Of a stretch of DNA of 64,000 bases, positions 42,406-51,396 are shown piece after piece. This stretch comes from Micromonospora antibiotica. Lineage in GTDB: Bacteria; Actinomycetota; Actinomycetes; Mycobacteriales; Micromonosporaceae. The stretch covers positions 744,001-808,000 of the forward strand of contig NZ_JAGFWR010000001.1 in NCBI RefSeq assembly GCF_017599305.1, written 5' to 3'. The position numbers were made by a program, and so were the translations under genes. Numbering within the stretch: position 1 is the stretch's first letter; every line of letters begins with the position of its first letter. A model generated the notes under the pieces. It ran no database searches. It was not told the DNA's origin and saw only the letters and a program-made list of their open reading frames with translations.

Positions 42406-45249
42406 GTGCCGAGCAACGCTGGAACCACCCGTCTGGTCATCGTCGAGTCACCGGCGAAGGCCAAGACGATCTCGGGCTATCTCGGCCCGGGGTACGTCGT
42501 GGAGGCCAGCTTCGGCCACGTCCGGGACCTCCCCCGAAACGCCGCCGACGTGCCGGCCAAGTACAAGGGTGAGCCGTGGGCCCGCCTCGGGGTGGACGTC
42601 GACAACGGCTTCCACGCCCTCTACGTCGTCTCCGCCGACCGTAAGCAGCAGATCAACAAGCTGGTCAAGCTGGCCAAGGAGGTCGACGAGATCTTCCTGG
42701 CCACGGATGAGGACCGCGAGGGCGAGGCCATCGCCTGGCACCTGGTGGAGACCCTCAAGCCCAAGGTGCCGGTCAAGCGGATGGTCTTCCACGAGATCAC
42801 CAAGCCGGCCATCCAGGCTGCGGTGGCCAACCCCCGGGAGATCGACCGGGACCTGGTCGACGCCCAGGAGGCCCGCCGCATCCTCGACCGGCTGTACGGC
42901 TACGAGGTCTCCCCGGTGCTGTGGAAGAAGGTCATGCCGAGGCTCTCGGCGGGCCGGGTGCAGTCCGTGGCGACCCGGATCGTGGTCGAGCGGGAACGCC
43001 AGCGGATGGCCTTCCGCACCGCGGAATACTGGGACATCCTCGCCACCCTGGCGGTGGCGAAGCCGGGCGAGGGCCCGCGTACCTTCAACGCCACCCTGGT
43101 CGCCCTCAACGGCGACCGGATCGCCACCGGCAAGGACTTCGAGCCGACCACCGGCCGGGTACGCCCCGGCGCGGGCGTGGTGCACCTCGACGAGAGCGGG
43201 GCGCGGGGCCTGGCGGCCCGGCTGGACGGGCGGCCGTTCACCGTCACCCGGGTCGAGGAGAAGCCCTACCGTCGTCGCCCCTACGCGCCGTTCATCACCT
43301 CCACCCTCCAGCAGGAGGCGGCCCGCAAGATGCGGTTCTCGTCGCAGCAGACGATGCGCACCGCGCAGCGGCTCTACGAGAACGGCTACATCACCTACAT
43401 GCGTACCGACTCGGTGAACCTGTCGGAGACCGCCATCGCGGCGGCCCGCCGGCAGATCGTCGAGCTGTACGGCGAGCGCAGCGTGCCACCGGAGCCGCGC
43501 CGCTACACCGGCAAGGTGAAGAACGCCCAGGAGGCGCACGAGGCGATCCGCCCGGCGGGGGACAACTTCCGCACCCCGGGCGACGTGGCCAAGGAGCTGT
43601 CCGGCGAGGAGTTCAAGCTCTACGAGCTGATCTGGCGGCGCACCATCGCCTCGCAGATGACCGACGCGGTCGGCTCCAGCGTCTCGGTGCGCATCCGGGC
43701 GGTCTCCGCCGCGCAGGAGGAGGCCGACTTCGGCGCCACCGGCAAGACCATCACCGACCCGGGTTTCCTGCGGGCCTACGTCGAGTCCAGCGACGACGAG
43801 AACGCCGAGGCCGAGGACGCCGAGCGGCGGCTGCCCACCCTGGTCAAGGACCAGCCGCTGACCGCCGACGAGCTGGCCGCGCAGGGCCACCACACCCAGC
43901 CGCCGTCGCGCTACACCGAGGCGTCGCTGGTCAAGTCGCTGGAGGAGCTGGGCATCGGCCGCCCGTCGACGTACGCGTCGATCATGCAGACGATCCAGGA
44001 CCGGGGCTACGTCACCAAGCGCGGCCAGGCGATGATCCCGACGTTCCTGGCGTTCGCGGTGATCGGGCTGATGGAACGGCACTACCCGCGCCTGATCGAC
44101 TACGACTTCACCGCCAGCATGGAAAACGAGCTGGACGAGATCGCCGGGGGCGACCACGCCGCCGTCGACTTCCTCACCGCGTTCTACTTCGGCAGCAGCA
44201 ACGGCACCGGTGACCAGGCCATCGCCCACGCGGGCGGGTTGAAGAAACTGGTCACCGAGGACCTCAGCGAGATCGACGCGCGCAGCGTCAACTCGATCCC
44301 GCTGCACACCGACGACGAGGGGCGTGAGGTCGTCGTGCGGGTGGGCCGGTTCGGGCCGTACCTGCAACGGGCCCTGCCCGGCGAGCAGCCGACGCCGAAG
44401 GCCGAGGGCGAGGAGGGCGGCAGCCAGGGCGACCGGGCGCCGATCCCGGAAGGGTTGGCCCCCGACGAGCTGACCCCGGAGAAGGTGCACGAGTTGTTCC
44501 TCGGCGGGGGCGGCGAGCGCAAGCTCGGCGACGACCCGGCCACCGGGGAACCGATCGTGCTCAAGTCCGGCCGGTTCGGCCCGTACGTCGCCAGCGGCGA
44601 GCGCAAGTCGTCGCTGCTGCGGACGCAGACCCCCGACTCGCTCACCCTCGACGAGGCGTTGAAGCTGCTCAGCCTGCCCCGGGTGATCGGGGTCGCCCCG
44701 GACGGCGGCGAGGTGGTCGCCAACAACGGCCGCTACGGTCCGTACGTCAAGCGTGGTGACGAGTTCCGCTCGCTGGACTCGGAAGACAAGATGTTCACCG
44801 TCACCCTCGACGAGGCGCTGGCCCTGCTGGCCGCCCCGAAGACCCGCCAGCGTCGGGCCGCCGCGCCCCCGCTGCGCGAGATGGGCGTCGACCCGCTGAC
44901 CGAGAAGCCACTGGTGATCAAGGACGGCCGGTTCGGGCCGTACGTCACCGACGGGGAGTTCAACGCGTCGCTGCGGCGCGGGCAGACCCCGGAGGAACTG
45001 ACCGTCGAGCAGGCGTCGGAGATGCTGGCCGAGAAGCGGGCGAAGGGCCCGGCCCCGAAGAAGGCGGCGGCGAAGAAGGCCCCCGCCAAGAAGGCGCCGG
45101 CCAAGAAGACCACGGCGGCGAAGAAGACGACGGCGGCCAAGGCCACGACCACCAAGGCCACCGCGACGAAGCAGGCCACGACGGCCAAGAAGACGCCGGC
45201 CCGCAAGGCTGCTCCCCGCAAGGCCACGGTGGCTGCCGACGGCGAGTGA
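42406..45249 (+). CDS. topA: DNA topoisomerase I
   Basis: A 947-residue type IA topoisomerase that relaxes negative supercoils. The Toprim motif is VIVESPAKAKT with DEDREGEAIAWH; the catalytic tyrosine is Tyr331 in YITYMRTDS. Three or four C-terminal RFGPYV-containing repeat domains follow (GRFGPYLQ, GRFGPYVASG, GRYGPYVKRG, GRFGPYVTDG). The end is a Lys/Ala tail of about 60 residues (KKAPAKK repeats), typical of actinobacteria. GTG at 42406 with GGGGA upstream. Confidence 0.97.
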   Translation: MPSNAGTTRLVIVESPAKAKTISGYLGPGYVVEASFGHVRDLPRNAADVPAKYKGEPWARLGVDVDNGFHALYVVSADRKQQINKLVKLAKEVDEIFLATDEDREGEAIAWHLVETLKPKVPVKRMVFHEITKPAIQAAVANPREIDRDLVDAQEARRILDRLYGYEVSPVLWKKVMPRLSAGRVQSVATRIVVERERQRMAFRTAEYWDILATLAVAKPGEGPRTFNATLVALNGDRIATGKDFEPTTGRVRPGAGVVHLDESGARGLAARLDGRPFTVTRVEEKPYRRRPYAPFITSTLQQEAARKMRFSSQQTMRTAQRLYENGYITYMRTDSVNLSETAIAAARRQIVELYGERSVPPEPRRYTGKVKNAQEAHEAIRPAGDNFRTPGDVAKELSGEEFKLYELIWRRTIASQMTDAVGSSVSVRIRAVSAAQEEADFGATGKTITDPGFLRAYVESSDDENAEAEDAERRLPTLVKDQPLTADELAAQGHHTQPPSRYTEASLVKSLEELGIGRPSTYASIMQTIQDRGYVTKRGQAMIPTFLAFAVIGLMERHYPRLIDYDFTASMENELDEIAGGDHAAVDFLTAFYFGSSNGTGDQAIAHAGGLKKLVTEDLSEIDARSVNSIPLHTDDEGREVVVRVGRFGPYLQRALPGEQPTPKAEGEEGGSQGDRAPIPEGLAPDELTPEKVHELFLGGGGERKLGDDPATGEPIVLKSGRFGPYVASGERKSSLLRTQTPDSLTLDEALKLLSLPRVIGVAPDGGEVVANNGRYGPYVKRGDEFRSLDSEDKMFTVTLDEALALLAAPKTRQRRAAAPPLREMGVDPLTEKPLVIKDGRFGPYVTDGEFNASLRRGQTPEELTVEQASEMLAEKRAKGPAPKKAAAKKAPAKKAPAKKTTAAKKTTAAKATTTKATATKQATTAKKTPARKAAPRKATVAADGE

Positions 45250-45299
45250 GCCGCTGAAAGGGGCCTCACGTCCGGTGCGTGATGGCCTACTCTGTCGCG

Positions 45300-46592
45300 G
45301 TGTCCAAATCGGAGAGTGCGGAAGGCGGCCGGCCGCTGAAGGTGGCGGGCATCGTCGCCCTCGTCGCGACGGTGCTGGCCGGAGCGGGGCTGATCGTCTG
45401 GCGTACCAGCGGGACAGGGGGCGATTCGCCAGCTGACCCGCCGGGCATCGGTGCGGGTGCGCCGGTCGCCGAGGTCGGGCCGGTCACCACCCCGCCCGAC
45501 CCGGCCGTACGCCAGGACTCCTCCGGGCGTCGGCTGTTCACCATCCTGGGCGCCGGTGACGTGCTGGTGCACCCGGAACTGACCCATCAGGCGGGCCGGG
45601 ACGCCAAGCGTGCGGGGCGTTCCGGTGCGCTCGACTTCAACCCGTTGTTCCGGCACGCCCGCCCGACGGTCGAGGGTGCTGACCTGGCGATCTGTCACCT
45701 GGAAACCCCGCTGGCCAAGCCGGACGGGCCGTTCGTCGGCTTCCCGAAGTTCAGCGTCCCCCCGCAGGTGGTGGACGCGATCCGGGGCGCCGGCTTCGAT
45801 GCCTGCTCGACGGCGTCCAACCACAGCATCGACCAGGGCGAGGCGGGGGTCGTCCGTACCCTGGACGCGTTGGACGCGGCGAAGATCGGGCACACCGGCA
45901 GCGCGCGGACCAAGAAGGAGTCGCTCACCCCACGGATCTACACCAAGAACGGGGTACGGGTCGGGCACCTGGCCTACAGCCTGCACTTCAACGGGCTGCG
46001 ACGGCCGGCGGGCAAGGAGTGGATCGCCAACCTCATCGAGCCGCCCAGGATCCTCGCGGCGGCGCGCAAGCTGCGTACGGCGGGTGCGGAGATCGTGGTG
46101 CTGAGTCTGCACTGGGGCACCGAGTACGAGAACCTGCCGGACGCCAAGCAGGAGGAGTGGTCGAAGCTGTTGATCGCGTCCCCGGACATCGATCTGATCC
46201 TGGGTCACCATGCGCACGTGGTGCAGCCGATCGAGAAGATCGGCCAGAAGTGGGTGGTCTTCGGGATGGGCAACCAGGTCGCCCGGCACGCGGAACCGAT
46301 CCCCGCCAACCGGGAGGGCGTGATGGGGCGGTTCACCTTCACCGAGACGGCCAAGGGGAAGTGGCGGGTGACCCGGGCCGAGGCCGTTCCCACCTGGATC
46401 GATCTGAATCCGGACATCCGGTTGGTGGATCTGCCGACCGCGCTGGCGGATCCGACGACCCCGGCGCACCGCCGGGAGATCTACCGGGCTGCTGCCGCCC
46501 GCATCCGGGGCTACCTCTTGGCCCGTGGGGGCGAAGCGGATGGTCTTGAGGTTCTTGGCCCGCCCGGTGGTTCGGCCACGCCGAACGGGTAA
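45300..46592 (+). CDS. capA: CapA/PgsA-like metallophosphatase-fold protein
   Basis: A 430-residue protein with one N-terminal membrane helix (residues about 16-36), so the rest is outside the cell. It carries the CapA-family metal motifs: GAGDVLVH, CHLETPLA, STASNHSIDQGEAGV, SLHWGTEYE and LILGHHAHVVQP. CapA/PgsA is needed for export or synthesis of poly-gamma-glutamate with PgsB and PgsC, which are encoded downstream. The GTG at 45300 lies six bases after TACTCT (45288-45293); an ATG at 45282 has no ribosome site, so the leaderless GTG is preferred. Confidence 0.87.
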   Translation: MSKSESAEGGRPLKVAGIVALVATVLAGAGLIVWRTSGTGGDSPADPPGIGAGAPVAEVGPVTTPPDPAVRQDSSGRRLFTILGAGDVLVHPELTHQAGRDAKRAGRSGALDFNPLFRHARPTVEGADLAICHLETPLAKPDGPFVGFPKFSVPPQVVDAIRGAGFDACSTASNHSIDQGEAGVVRTLDALDAAKIGHTGSARTKKESLTPRIYTKNGVRVGHLAYSLHFNGLRRPAGKEWIANLIEPPRILAAARKLRTAGAEIVVLSLHWGTEYENLPDAKQEEWSKLLIASPDIDLILGHHAHVVQPIEKIGQKWVVFGMGNQVARHAEPIPANREGVMGRFTFTETAKGKWRVTRAEAVPTWIDLNPDIRLVDLPTALADPTTPAHRREIYRAAAARIRGYLLARGGEADGLEVLGPPGGSATPNG

Positions 46593-46610
46593 ATCACGCG
46601 GTTGAATATC

Positions 46611-46679
46611 CGATTCGCTCGATAGTTGGCGAATCGCGCCATCCGGCGGGCGGTGAGCGCTGTTAGCCTCGCACGCCGG
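46611..46679 (+). promoter_or_regulatory. Inverted repeat and promoter before the PgsBC operon
   Basis: CGATTCGC (46611-46618) and GCGAATCG (46629-46636) are complementary arms around ten bases. TAGCCT at 46674-46679 is a good -10 box about 30 bases before the leader peptide start. The repeat could be an operator or the end of the capA transcript. Confidence 0.45.
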
Positions 46680-46704
46680 CTGGTCCACGGGGAGGAACGG
46701 TTAC

Positions 46705-46740
46705 ATGGGTGACGACTGTCTACTGTGGGTGCGCGGATGA
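46705..46740 (+). CDS. 11-residue leader peptide before the sensor-like gene
   Basis: ATG at 46705 is preceded by GGGGAGGAACGG, the best ribosome site in the area. The frame reads MGDDCLLWVRG and stops at 46738-46740, overlapping the ATG of the next gene (ATGA). The next gene has no ribosome site of its own, so it probably depends on ribosomes finishing this leader. The peptide contains a rare CTA leucine codon. Confidence 0.5.
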   Translation: MGDDCLLWVRG

Positions 46741-48998
46741 ACCATCCGCCACCGCCGGTGCGGGCGGGCCTCCACCGCCCCGGGGACGGGCAGGGAGAGT
46801 TGGCCCGTTGGCGTCTGATCAGCCTGGAGAAACAGCTTCCGCAGCCCCGGCTGCTGACCGGGGTCGGTACGCCGGCACTGGTGGCCGCCCTGCTGCTCAC
46901 CCTGCTCGCCGTCTTCGCCTTCGCCTACCTGGGCCGCGACAGCGAGGCCGGCGTGCCCCGGGCCGTGACCGACTCGCAGCGGGACTTCGTCAGGGCGGTC
47001 GCCCGTGGCCTCGACAGCTCGGTCGCCCGTAGCCGGGAGGAGTTGGCCCGCACGGCAGGCGCCTACGACGCGCGGCCGGCCGGGGCGGCCACCCAACTCG
47101 CCGCACTCACCAGAGACCAACCGAAGTGGCGGGGCGTCGGCGTCCTCGACGCGGGCGGAAAGTCCACTGTGGCTGCTGTCGGTCAACCGGTGGCGCTGCC
47201 CCCCGGCACCGCCGCCGGCCGGATCGCCCTGCCGGTGGTCGAGGGCAACGACCCCCGGCTGCTCCTGGTCGAGCCGCTGTCCGACGGGCGGTTGCTCGTC
47301 GCCGAGCTGAACCTGCACATCCGTACCCTCCGGCTGGACCCGAAGGCGAAGCAGGCCGTCCTGATCGCCGTACCCGGAGGTGGGCGGTCCCTCGTGCAGG
47401 GGGCACCCGTACCGGCCGATCCCGCGCTGGACGGGCTGATCACCGGGGCGGTGGGCGCGACGTCCGGGGGGTCCACCGCCACCCGCACCGGCGCACCGGC
47501 CGCCGGCCCGGCCGACCGGGACCCGACCGCGCCGATCGCCCCGGTGACCACCGCCGACGCCGTCGGCAAGGTCGGTGTCGTGGTGGTCTCCCTGGTGTAC
47601 GTCCCGGTCACCGCCGCTGCGGTCACCCGGGAGCCACTGCTGGCCGCGCTCGTCCTGCTGCTGGGTGCCGGTGCGGTGCTGCTGATCCTCCAGTTCGGAC
47701 TGGTCCGGCCGATGCGGCTGCTCCTCGTCCACGCCAAGGCGGTGGCCTCGGGCAACCCCACGCAGGGGCCGCCGAGGACGGCGAACGCCCAGGTCAACCG
47801 GATCGCCTCGGCGTTCGGCACGCTCGCCGCCCAGCAGCGCACGACCCCGGCGGGGCGCGGCCCGGACGACCCGACCGGCGGCGTACCGGCAGGTCTTGCG
47901 GTCGTCACGGCGGTCGTCGCGGTGCTGTTGGCCGCAGGCGGGATCCTGGCCACCCTCGCCCCCCACGAGGACGACCTCCCGGCCCAGGTGGTGCGGGACT
48001 CGGAGAACCAGGTCGCCGCCGTGGCCGGCGCGGTCGACGACACCCTGGACGGTGGCTACACCAAGCTCGCCCTGGTCGGCGCGGACAACCGCACCGCCGG
48101 CACCGGCCAGCTGCGCCGGGCGCTCGACCGCCTGCTCGACGACAACCGCAGGTTCCGCAGCGGCTACCTCGTGTCGGCGAACGGCGGTGTGGTCACCAGC
48201 GTGGGCCGGACCCCGCTGCGACCCGGTGGTCCGTTGCCGGGTGAGGGCGGTGTGGTGCTGCACGACGTGCAGGGCCGACTGCCGATCGTCTACGCGTACA
48301 CGCAGCTGGCGGACGGGCGGTCGCTGGTCGCCGAGTTCGACGTGCGTTACCTGACCCGACTGTTGGAGCGGGTCGACGGGCGACTGCGGGTGGTCGACGT
48401 GGACCAGCGGGACATCCTGGATTCGGCCGGCTACCTCGCCTTCGAGCAGGTGTCCAGCCGGCAGGTGCGCACCGCGGCGGCGGAGGCGCTCAGCGGGAAG
48501 CCGTACGCCCGGGTGGCGGAGGTCGACGGTGACCATGAGCTGTTGATCACCGCGCCGGTCGCGCTGGAGGGCTCGGCGGCGCACCTGGAGTGGACGGTGG
48601 TGGCTGAGCGCCCGGTCACCGACTACGCGCTGCCCGGCAACGAGATGCGTCAGGGCGCGCTCCTGGTGGCGGTCGTCGCGGCGGGCATCGGCCTGCTGCT
48701 GTTCAGCTGGTACTACTTCTTCCAACTCCGGCCGTTGCGCAACCTGGCCCGGGAGGCGGCGACGCTCGCCGGTGGGGACAGCAGCCGGGTGATCTCACCG
48801 CGCTGGCACGACGACATCGGCGCGGTGGCGGTCTGCCTGGAGGTGTGTCGTCAGGCGGCGGTCCACGGCGAGCAGCGGCTCGGGGGTGCGGCACGACTGC
48901 GCGGCACCGAAGGCATGCCCACGGCGATCATGACGAAGGTCCCGCCACGACGGAAGGCGGGTAGCCGTGGTGTCCGGTCGTCCCGCAGGGGTGACTGA
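46737..48998 (+). CDS. Duplicated sensor-like membrane protein with two HAMP-like regions
   Basis: A 753-residue protein built as two similar halves. Half one: helix about 45-66, extracytoplasmic sensor domain, helix about 300-325, then a linker resembling a HAMP domain (VRPMRLLLVHAKAVASGN). Half two: helix about 385-408, sensor domain with GRSLVAEFDVRYLTRLLERV, helix about 640-664, HAMP (LRPLRNLAREAATLAGGD). No kinase, cyclase or methyl-accepting output domain follows; the end is a short basic tail. Two bases before pgsB, so part of the polymer operon. It may be a structural or signalling subunit of the synthase. Confidence 0.75.
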   Translation: MNHPPPPVRAGLHRPGDGQGELARWRLISLEKQLPQPRLLTGVGTPALVAALLLTLLAVFAFAYLGRDSEAGVPRAVTDSQRDFVRAVARGLDSSVARSREELARTAGAYDARPAGAATQLAALTRDQPKWRGVGVLDAGGKSTVAAVGQPVALPPGTAAGRIALPVVEGNDPRLLLVEPLSDGRLLVAELNLHIRTLRLDPKAKQAVLIAVPGGGRSLVQGAPVPADPALDGLITGAVGATSGGSTATRTGAPAAGPADRDPTAPIAPVTTADAVGKVGVVVVSLVYVPVTAAAVTREPLLAALVLLLGAGAVLLILQFGLVRPMRLLLVHAKAVASGNPTQGPPRTANAQVNRIASAFGTLAAQQRTTPAGRGPDDPTGGVPAGLAVVTAVVAVLLAAGGILATLAPHEDDLPAQVVRDSENQVAAVAGAVDDTLDGGYTKLALVGADNRTAGTGQLRRALDRLLDDNRRFRSGYLVSANGGVVTSVGRTPLRPGGPLPGEGGVVLHDVQGRLPIVYAYTQLADGRSLVAEFDVRYLTRLLERVDGRLRVVDVDQRDILDSAGYLAFEQVSSRQVRTAAAEALSGKPYARVAEVDGDHELLITAPVALEGSAAHLEWTVVAERPVTDYALPGNEMRQGALLVAVVAAGIGLLLFSWYYFFQLRPLRNLAREAATLAGGDSSRVISPRWHDDIGAVAVCLEVCRQAAVHGEQRLGGAARLRGTEGMPTAIMTKVPPRRKAGSRGVRSSRRGD

Positions 48999-48999
48999 G

Positions 49000-50889
49000 A
49001 TGCTCTTCCTCTATCTGGTGTTTCTCCTCGCCTGCCTCGGATTGCTGGCGGGCGGCATCATCGAGCAGCGCAACCATCACCGCAGTCTGCACCGCATCCC
49101 GCAGCGGGTGCTCGTCAACGGCATCCGGGGCAAGAGCTCGATCACCCGGCTCACCGCCGGTGCGCTGCGTGGTGGCCGGCTGGTCGTGGTGGCCAAGACG
49201 ACCGGCACGGCGGCCCGGTTCATCTTCCCGGACGCCAGCGAAGAGCCGGTCTACCGCAAGTTCGGCATCGCCAACGTGGTGGAGCAGATCGGCATCGTCC
49301 GCCGGGCCGCCGCCTACTACCCGGACGCGCTGGTCATCGAGTGCATGGCGGTCATGCCGCCGTTGCAGGAGCTGAACCAGACCAAGCTGATCCAGTCCAC
49401 CATCGGCATCCTCTGCAACGTCCGGGAGGACCACCTCGCCGAGATGGGGCCGACCCTGGACGACGTGGCCCGTTCGCTGAGCCGGTCCATGCCGGTCGAC
49501 GGGATCTGCGTCACCGCCGAGTCCGACCGGCTGCACATCCTGCAGGCGGAGGCGGACAAGCGGTCCTGCAAGCTGATCCCGGTCGACCCCGAATCGGTCA
49601 CCGACGACGAGATGGCGGGCTTCACCTGGACCACGTTCAAGGAGAACGTGGCCATCGCCCTAAAGGTGGCCGAACTGCTCGGGGTGCCCCGGGAGGCCGC
49701 CCTGACCGGCATGTGGACGGCGCCCCCCGATCCGGGGGTGCTCAGCGTCGAGGAGTACCGCCGGGACGGCACGTCGCTGCGGTTCGCGAACATCTTCGCC
49801 GCCAACGACCCCGAGTCGACGTTCATGAACATCAAGCAGTTGCAGGAACAGGGGTCGATCCCCCGACCACTGCACGTGCTGATCAACTGTCGGCCGGACC
49901 GGGTGGAGCGGAACGGCCAGATGGGCGCGCTGGTTTCCCGGATCGACCCGGACAAGGTCGTCCTGATCGGTGAGCCGACCCGGAGCGCCCGCGTCAAGAT
50001 CGAGGAGAGCTGGCAGGGCCGGGTGGTCGACCTGGGCGGTCGGATCGGGGCCGAGGAACTGCTCGACGGGGTGCTCGGCAGCATCGACGGGTTCGCCTCG
50101 GTGCTGGCGATCGGAAACATCCACGGTCAGGGCGAGATCCTGCTCGCGCAGCTCAGCCGCCTGGACCGCCCCGTATCCCAGGAACCACCCGCTCGTGCGG
50201 TGCCGCCGGGGCCACCCGCTCGTGCGGTGCCGCCGGGTCCGCCTGCTCGTGCGGTGCCGCCGGGGCCGGCTGTGCGTGCGGTGCCGCCGGGGCCGGCTGT
50301 GCGTGCGGTGCCGCCGGGGCCGGCTGTGCGTGCGGTGCCGCCGGGTCCGCCTGCTCGTGTCGTACCGCCGGGTCCGAGTGTTCGGCCAGTCGGCGAGGCC
50401 CCTGCCCATCGGTACGGCGCACCGGGGGGCGACTCGCCGCCCGGACCGGCCTCCGGTGCCTCCCGGCGGCCGGCGGCGACGTACGGCAACCCTCCCGCGC
50501 CCCCCGCGCCTCCCGCGCCCCCTGTGCCCCTCGCGCCCCCGGCGCCGTGGCCCGGCCCTCCGACGGCCCGACCGTACGACGGGCCGCAACGCCCCGGCGT
50601 GCCCGCCCCCGGGCGTCCGGACCGGTACGCCGCGCTCGCCCCCGAGCAGTTGGACCGGTACCACGCCCAGTCTCCGGGCCAGCGGGACCCGTTCGGCCTG
50701 GTGGAGCAGGAGCCGCCGACCCGGCGCGGCCGGCCGGTGGGCGGGCCCCCGGAGCAGGCCCCGGTGGACCACGATCCGCACCGGGGCCGGAGCCGCCGGC
50801 CCCCGGCCGACGGCACCGCTGCGACACCCCCCGATCCCGATCCGCAGTCGTCGCATCGACGGCCGTCCGTCTACCGGAGTTCCTCATGA
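49000..50889 (+). CDS. pgsB: Poly-gamma-glutamate synthase PgsB/CapB-like ligase with long repeat tail
   Basis: A 629-residue protein. A single N-terminal membrane helix (1-20) is followed by a Mur-ligase-type amide ligase core: NGIRGKSSITRLTAGALR is the ATP loop, with EPVYRKFGIANVVEQI, NVREDHLAEMGPT and NCRPDRVERNGQMG. This is the PgsB/CapB layout up to about residue 390. In Bacillus it joins glutamates through gamma bonds with PgsC. Here about 240 residues of Pro/Arg/Ala-rich sequence follow, including seven nine-residue repeats. ATG at 49000 lies one base after the preceding stop; the end overlaps pgsC (ATGA). Confidence 0.88.
   Translation: MLFLYLVFLLACLGLLAGGIIEQRNHHRSLHRIPQRVLVNGIRGKSSITRLTAGALRGGRLVVVAKTTGTAARFIFPDASEEPVYRKFGIANVVEQIGIVRRAAAYYPDALVIECMAVMPPLQELNQTKLIQSTIGILCNVREDHLAEMGPTLDDVARSLSRSMPVDGICVTAESDRLHILQAEADKRSCKLIPVDPESVTDDEMAGFTWTTFKENVAIALKVAELLGVPREAALTGMWTAPPDPGVLSVEEYRRDGTSLRFANIFAANDPESTFMNIKQLQEQGSIPRPLHVLINCRPDRVERNGQMGALVSRIDPDKVVLIGEPTRSARVKIEESWQGRVVDLGGRIGAEELLDGVLGSIDGFASVLAIGNIHGQGEILLAQLSRLDRPVSQEPPARAVPPGPPARAVPPGPPARAVPPGPAVRAVPPGPAVRAVPPGPAVRAVPPGPPARVVPPGPSVRPVGEAPAHRYGAPGGDSPPGPASGASRRPAATYGNPPAPPAPPAPPVPLAPPAPWPGPPTARPYDGPQRPGVPAPGRPDRYAALAPEQLDRYHAQSPGQRDPFGLVEQEPPTRRGRPVGGPPEQAPVDHDPHRGRSRRPPADGTAATPPDPDPQSSHRRPSVYRSSS
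50194..50382 (+). repeat. 27-bp tandem repeat in the pgsB tail
   Basis: Seven copies, starting at 50194, 50221, 50248, 50275, 50302, 50329 and 50356, each beginning CGTGCGGTGCCGCC (last copy diverged). They encode the repeat Arg-Ala-Val-Pro-Pro-Gly-Pro-x-x. Confidence 0.9.
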
Positions 50890-51368
50890 TCAACGGAGAG
50901 CTGACGCCCGAGCTGTCCACGCTCTGCCTGGGCGTCGGGCTGGTCCTCGCGCTGGCCTGCTACCTCACCACCAATCTCTCCCCCGGTGGCATGATCACGC
51001 CGGGTTGGCTGGCGCTGGCTCTGGTCGAGGAGTACCGCCAGGTGCTGGTGATCGTCGCGATGACCGGGGTGACCTGGGGACTCACCCGGGTCATGCAGCG
51101 GGTGGTCATCCTTTACGGCAAGCGGCTGTTCGCGGCGATCGTGCTGCTCAGCGTGCTGCTCCAGACCACCCTCTTCCTGGTCATCCAGCAGGACTTCCCG
51201 CTGCTGTTCTCGCACCAGACCCTCGGCTTCGTGGCACCTGGCCTGATCGCCTACCAGCTGGTCCGTCAACCGCCGCTGGCGACGATCCTGGCCACCGGGG
51301 CGGTCTCCGTGGGTTCGTACCTGATCATCTTCAGTGGCATCCTGGCCGGCCTGGTGCCGGTGAGTTGA
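50886..51368 (+). CDS. pgsC: Poly-gamma-glutamate synthesis protein PgsC/CapC-like
   Basis: A 160-residue membrane protein with five predicted helices, close to the about 150 residues of Bacillus PgsC. The segments TTNLSPGGMITPGWLAL, QDFPLLFSHQTLGFVAPGLIAYQL and an early LGVGLVLALACYL follow the PgsC pattern. PgsC forms the membrane part of the synthase with PgsB. Its start overlaps the pgsB stop by four bases. This pairing is the strongest evidence that the locus makes a gamma-linked polymer. Confidence 0.88.
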   Translation: MINGELTPELSTLCLGVGLVLALACYLTTNLSPGGMITPGWLALALVEEYRQVLVIVAMTGVTWGLTRVMQRVVILYGKRLFAAIVLLSVLLQTTLFLVIQQDFPLLFSHQTLGFVAPGLIAYQLVRQPPLATILATGAVSVGSYLIIFSGILAGLVPVS

Positions 51369-51396
51369 GCCGAGACTACGGAAGCAGGCATCCCCC

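Noticed and set aside
42448..44490. A 680-residue minus-strand frame opposite topA
   Set aside because: Composition typical of antisense frames; topA motifs are complete.
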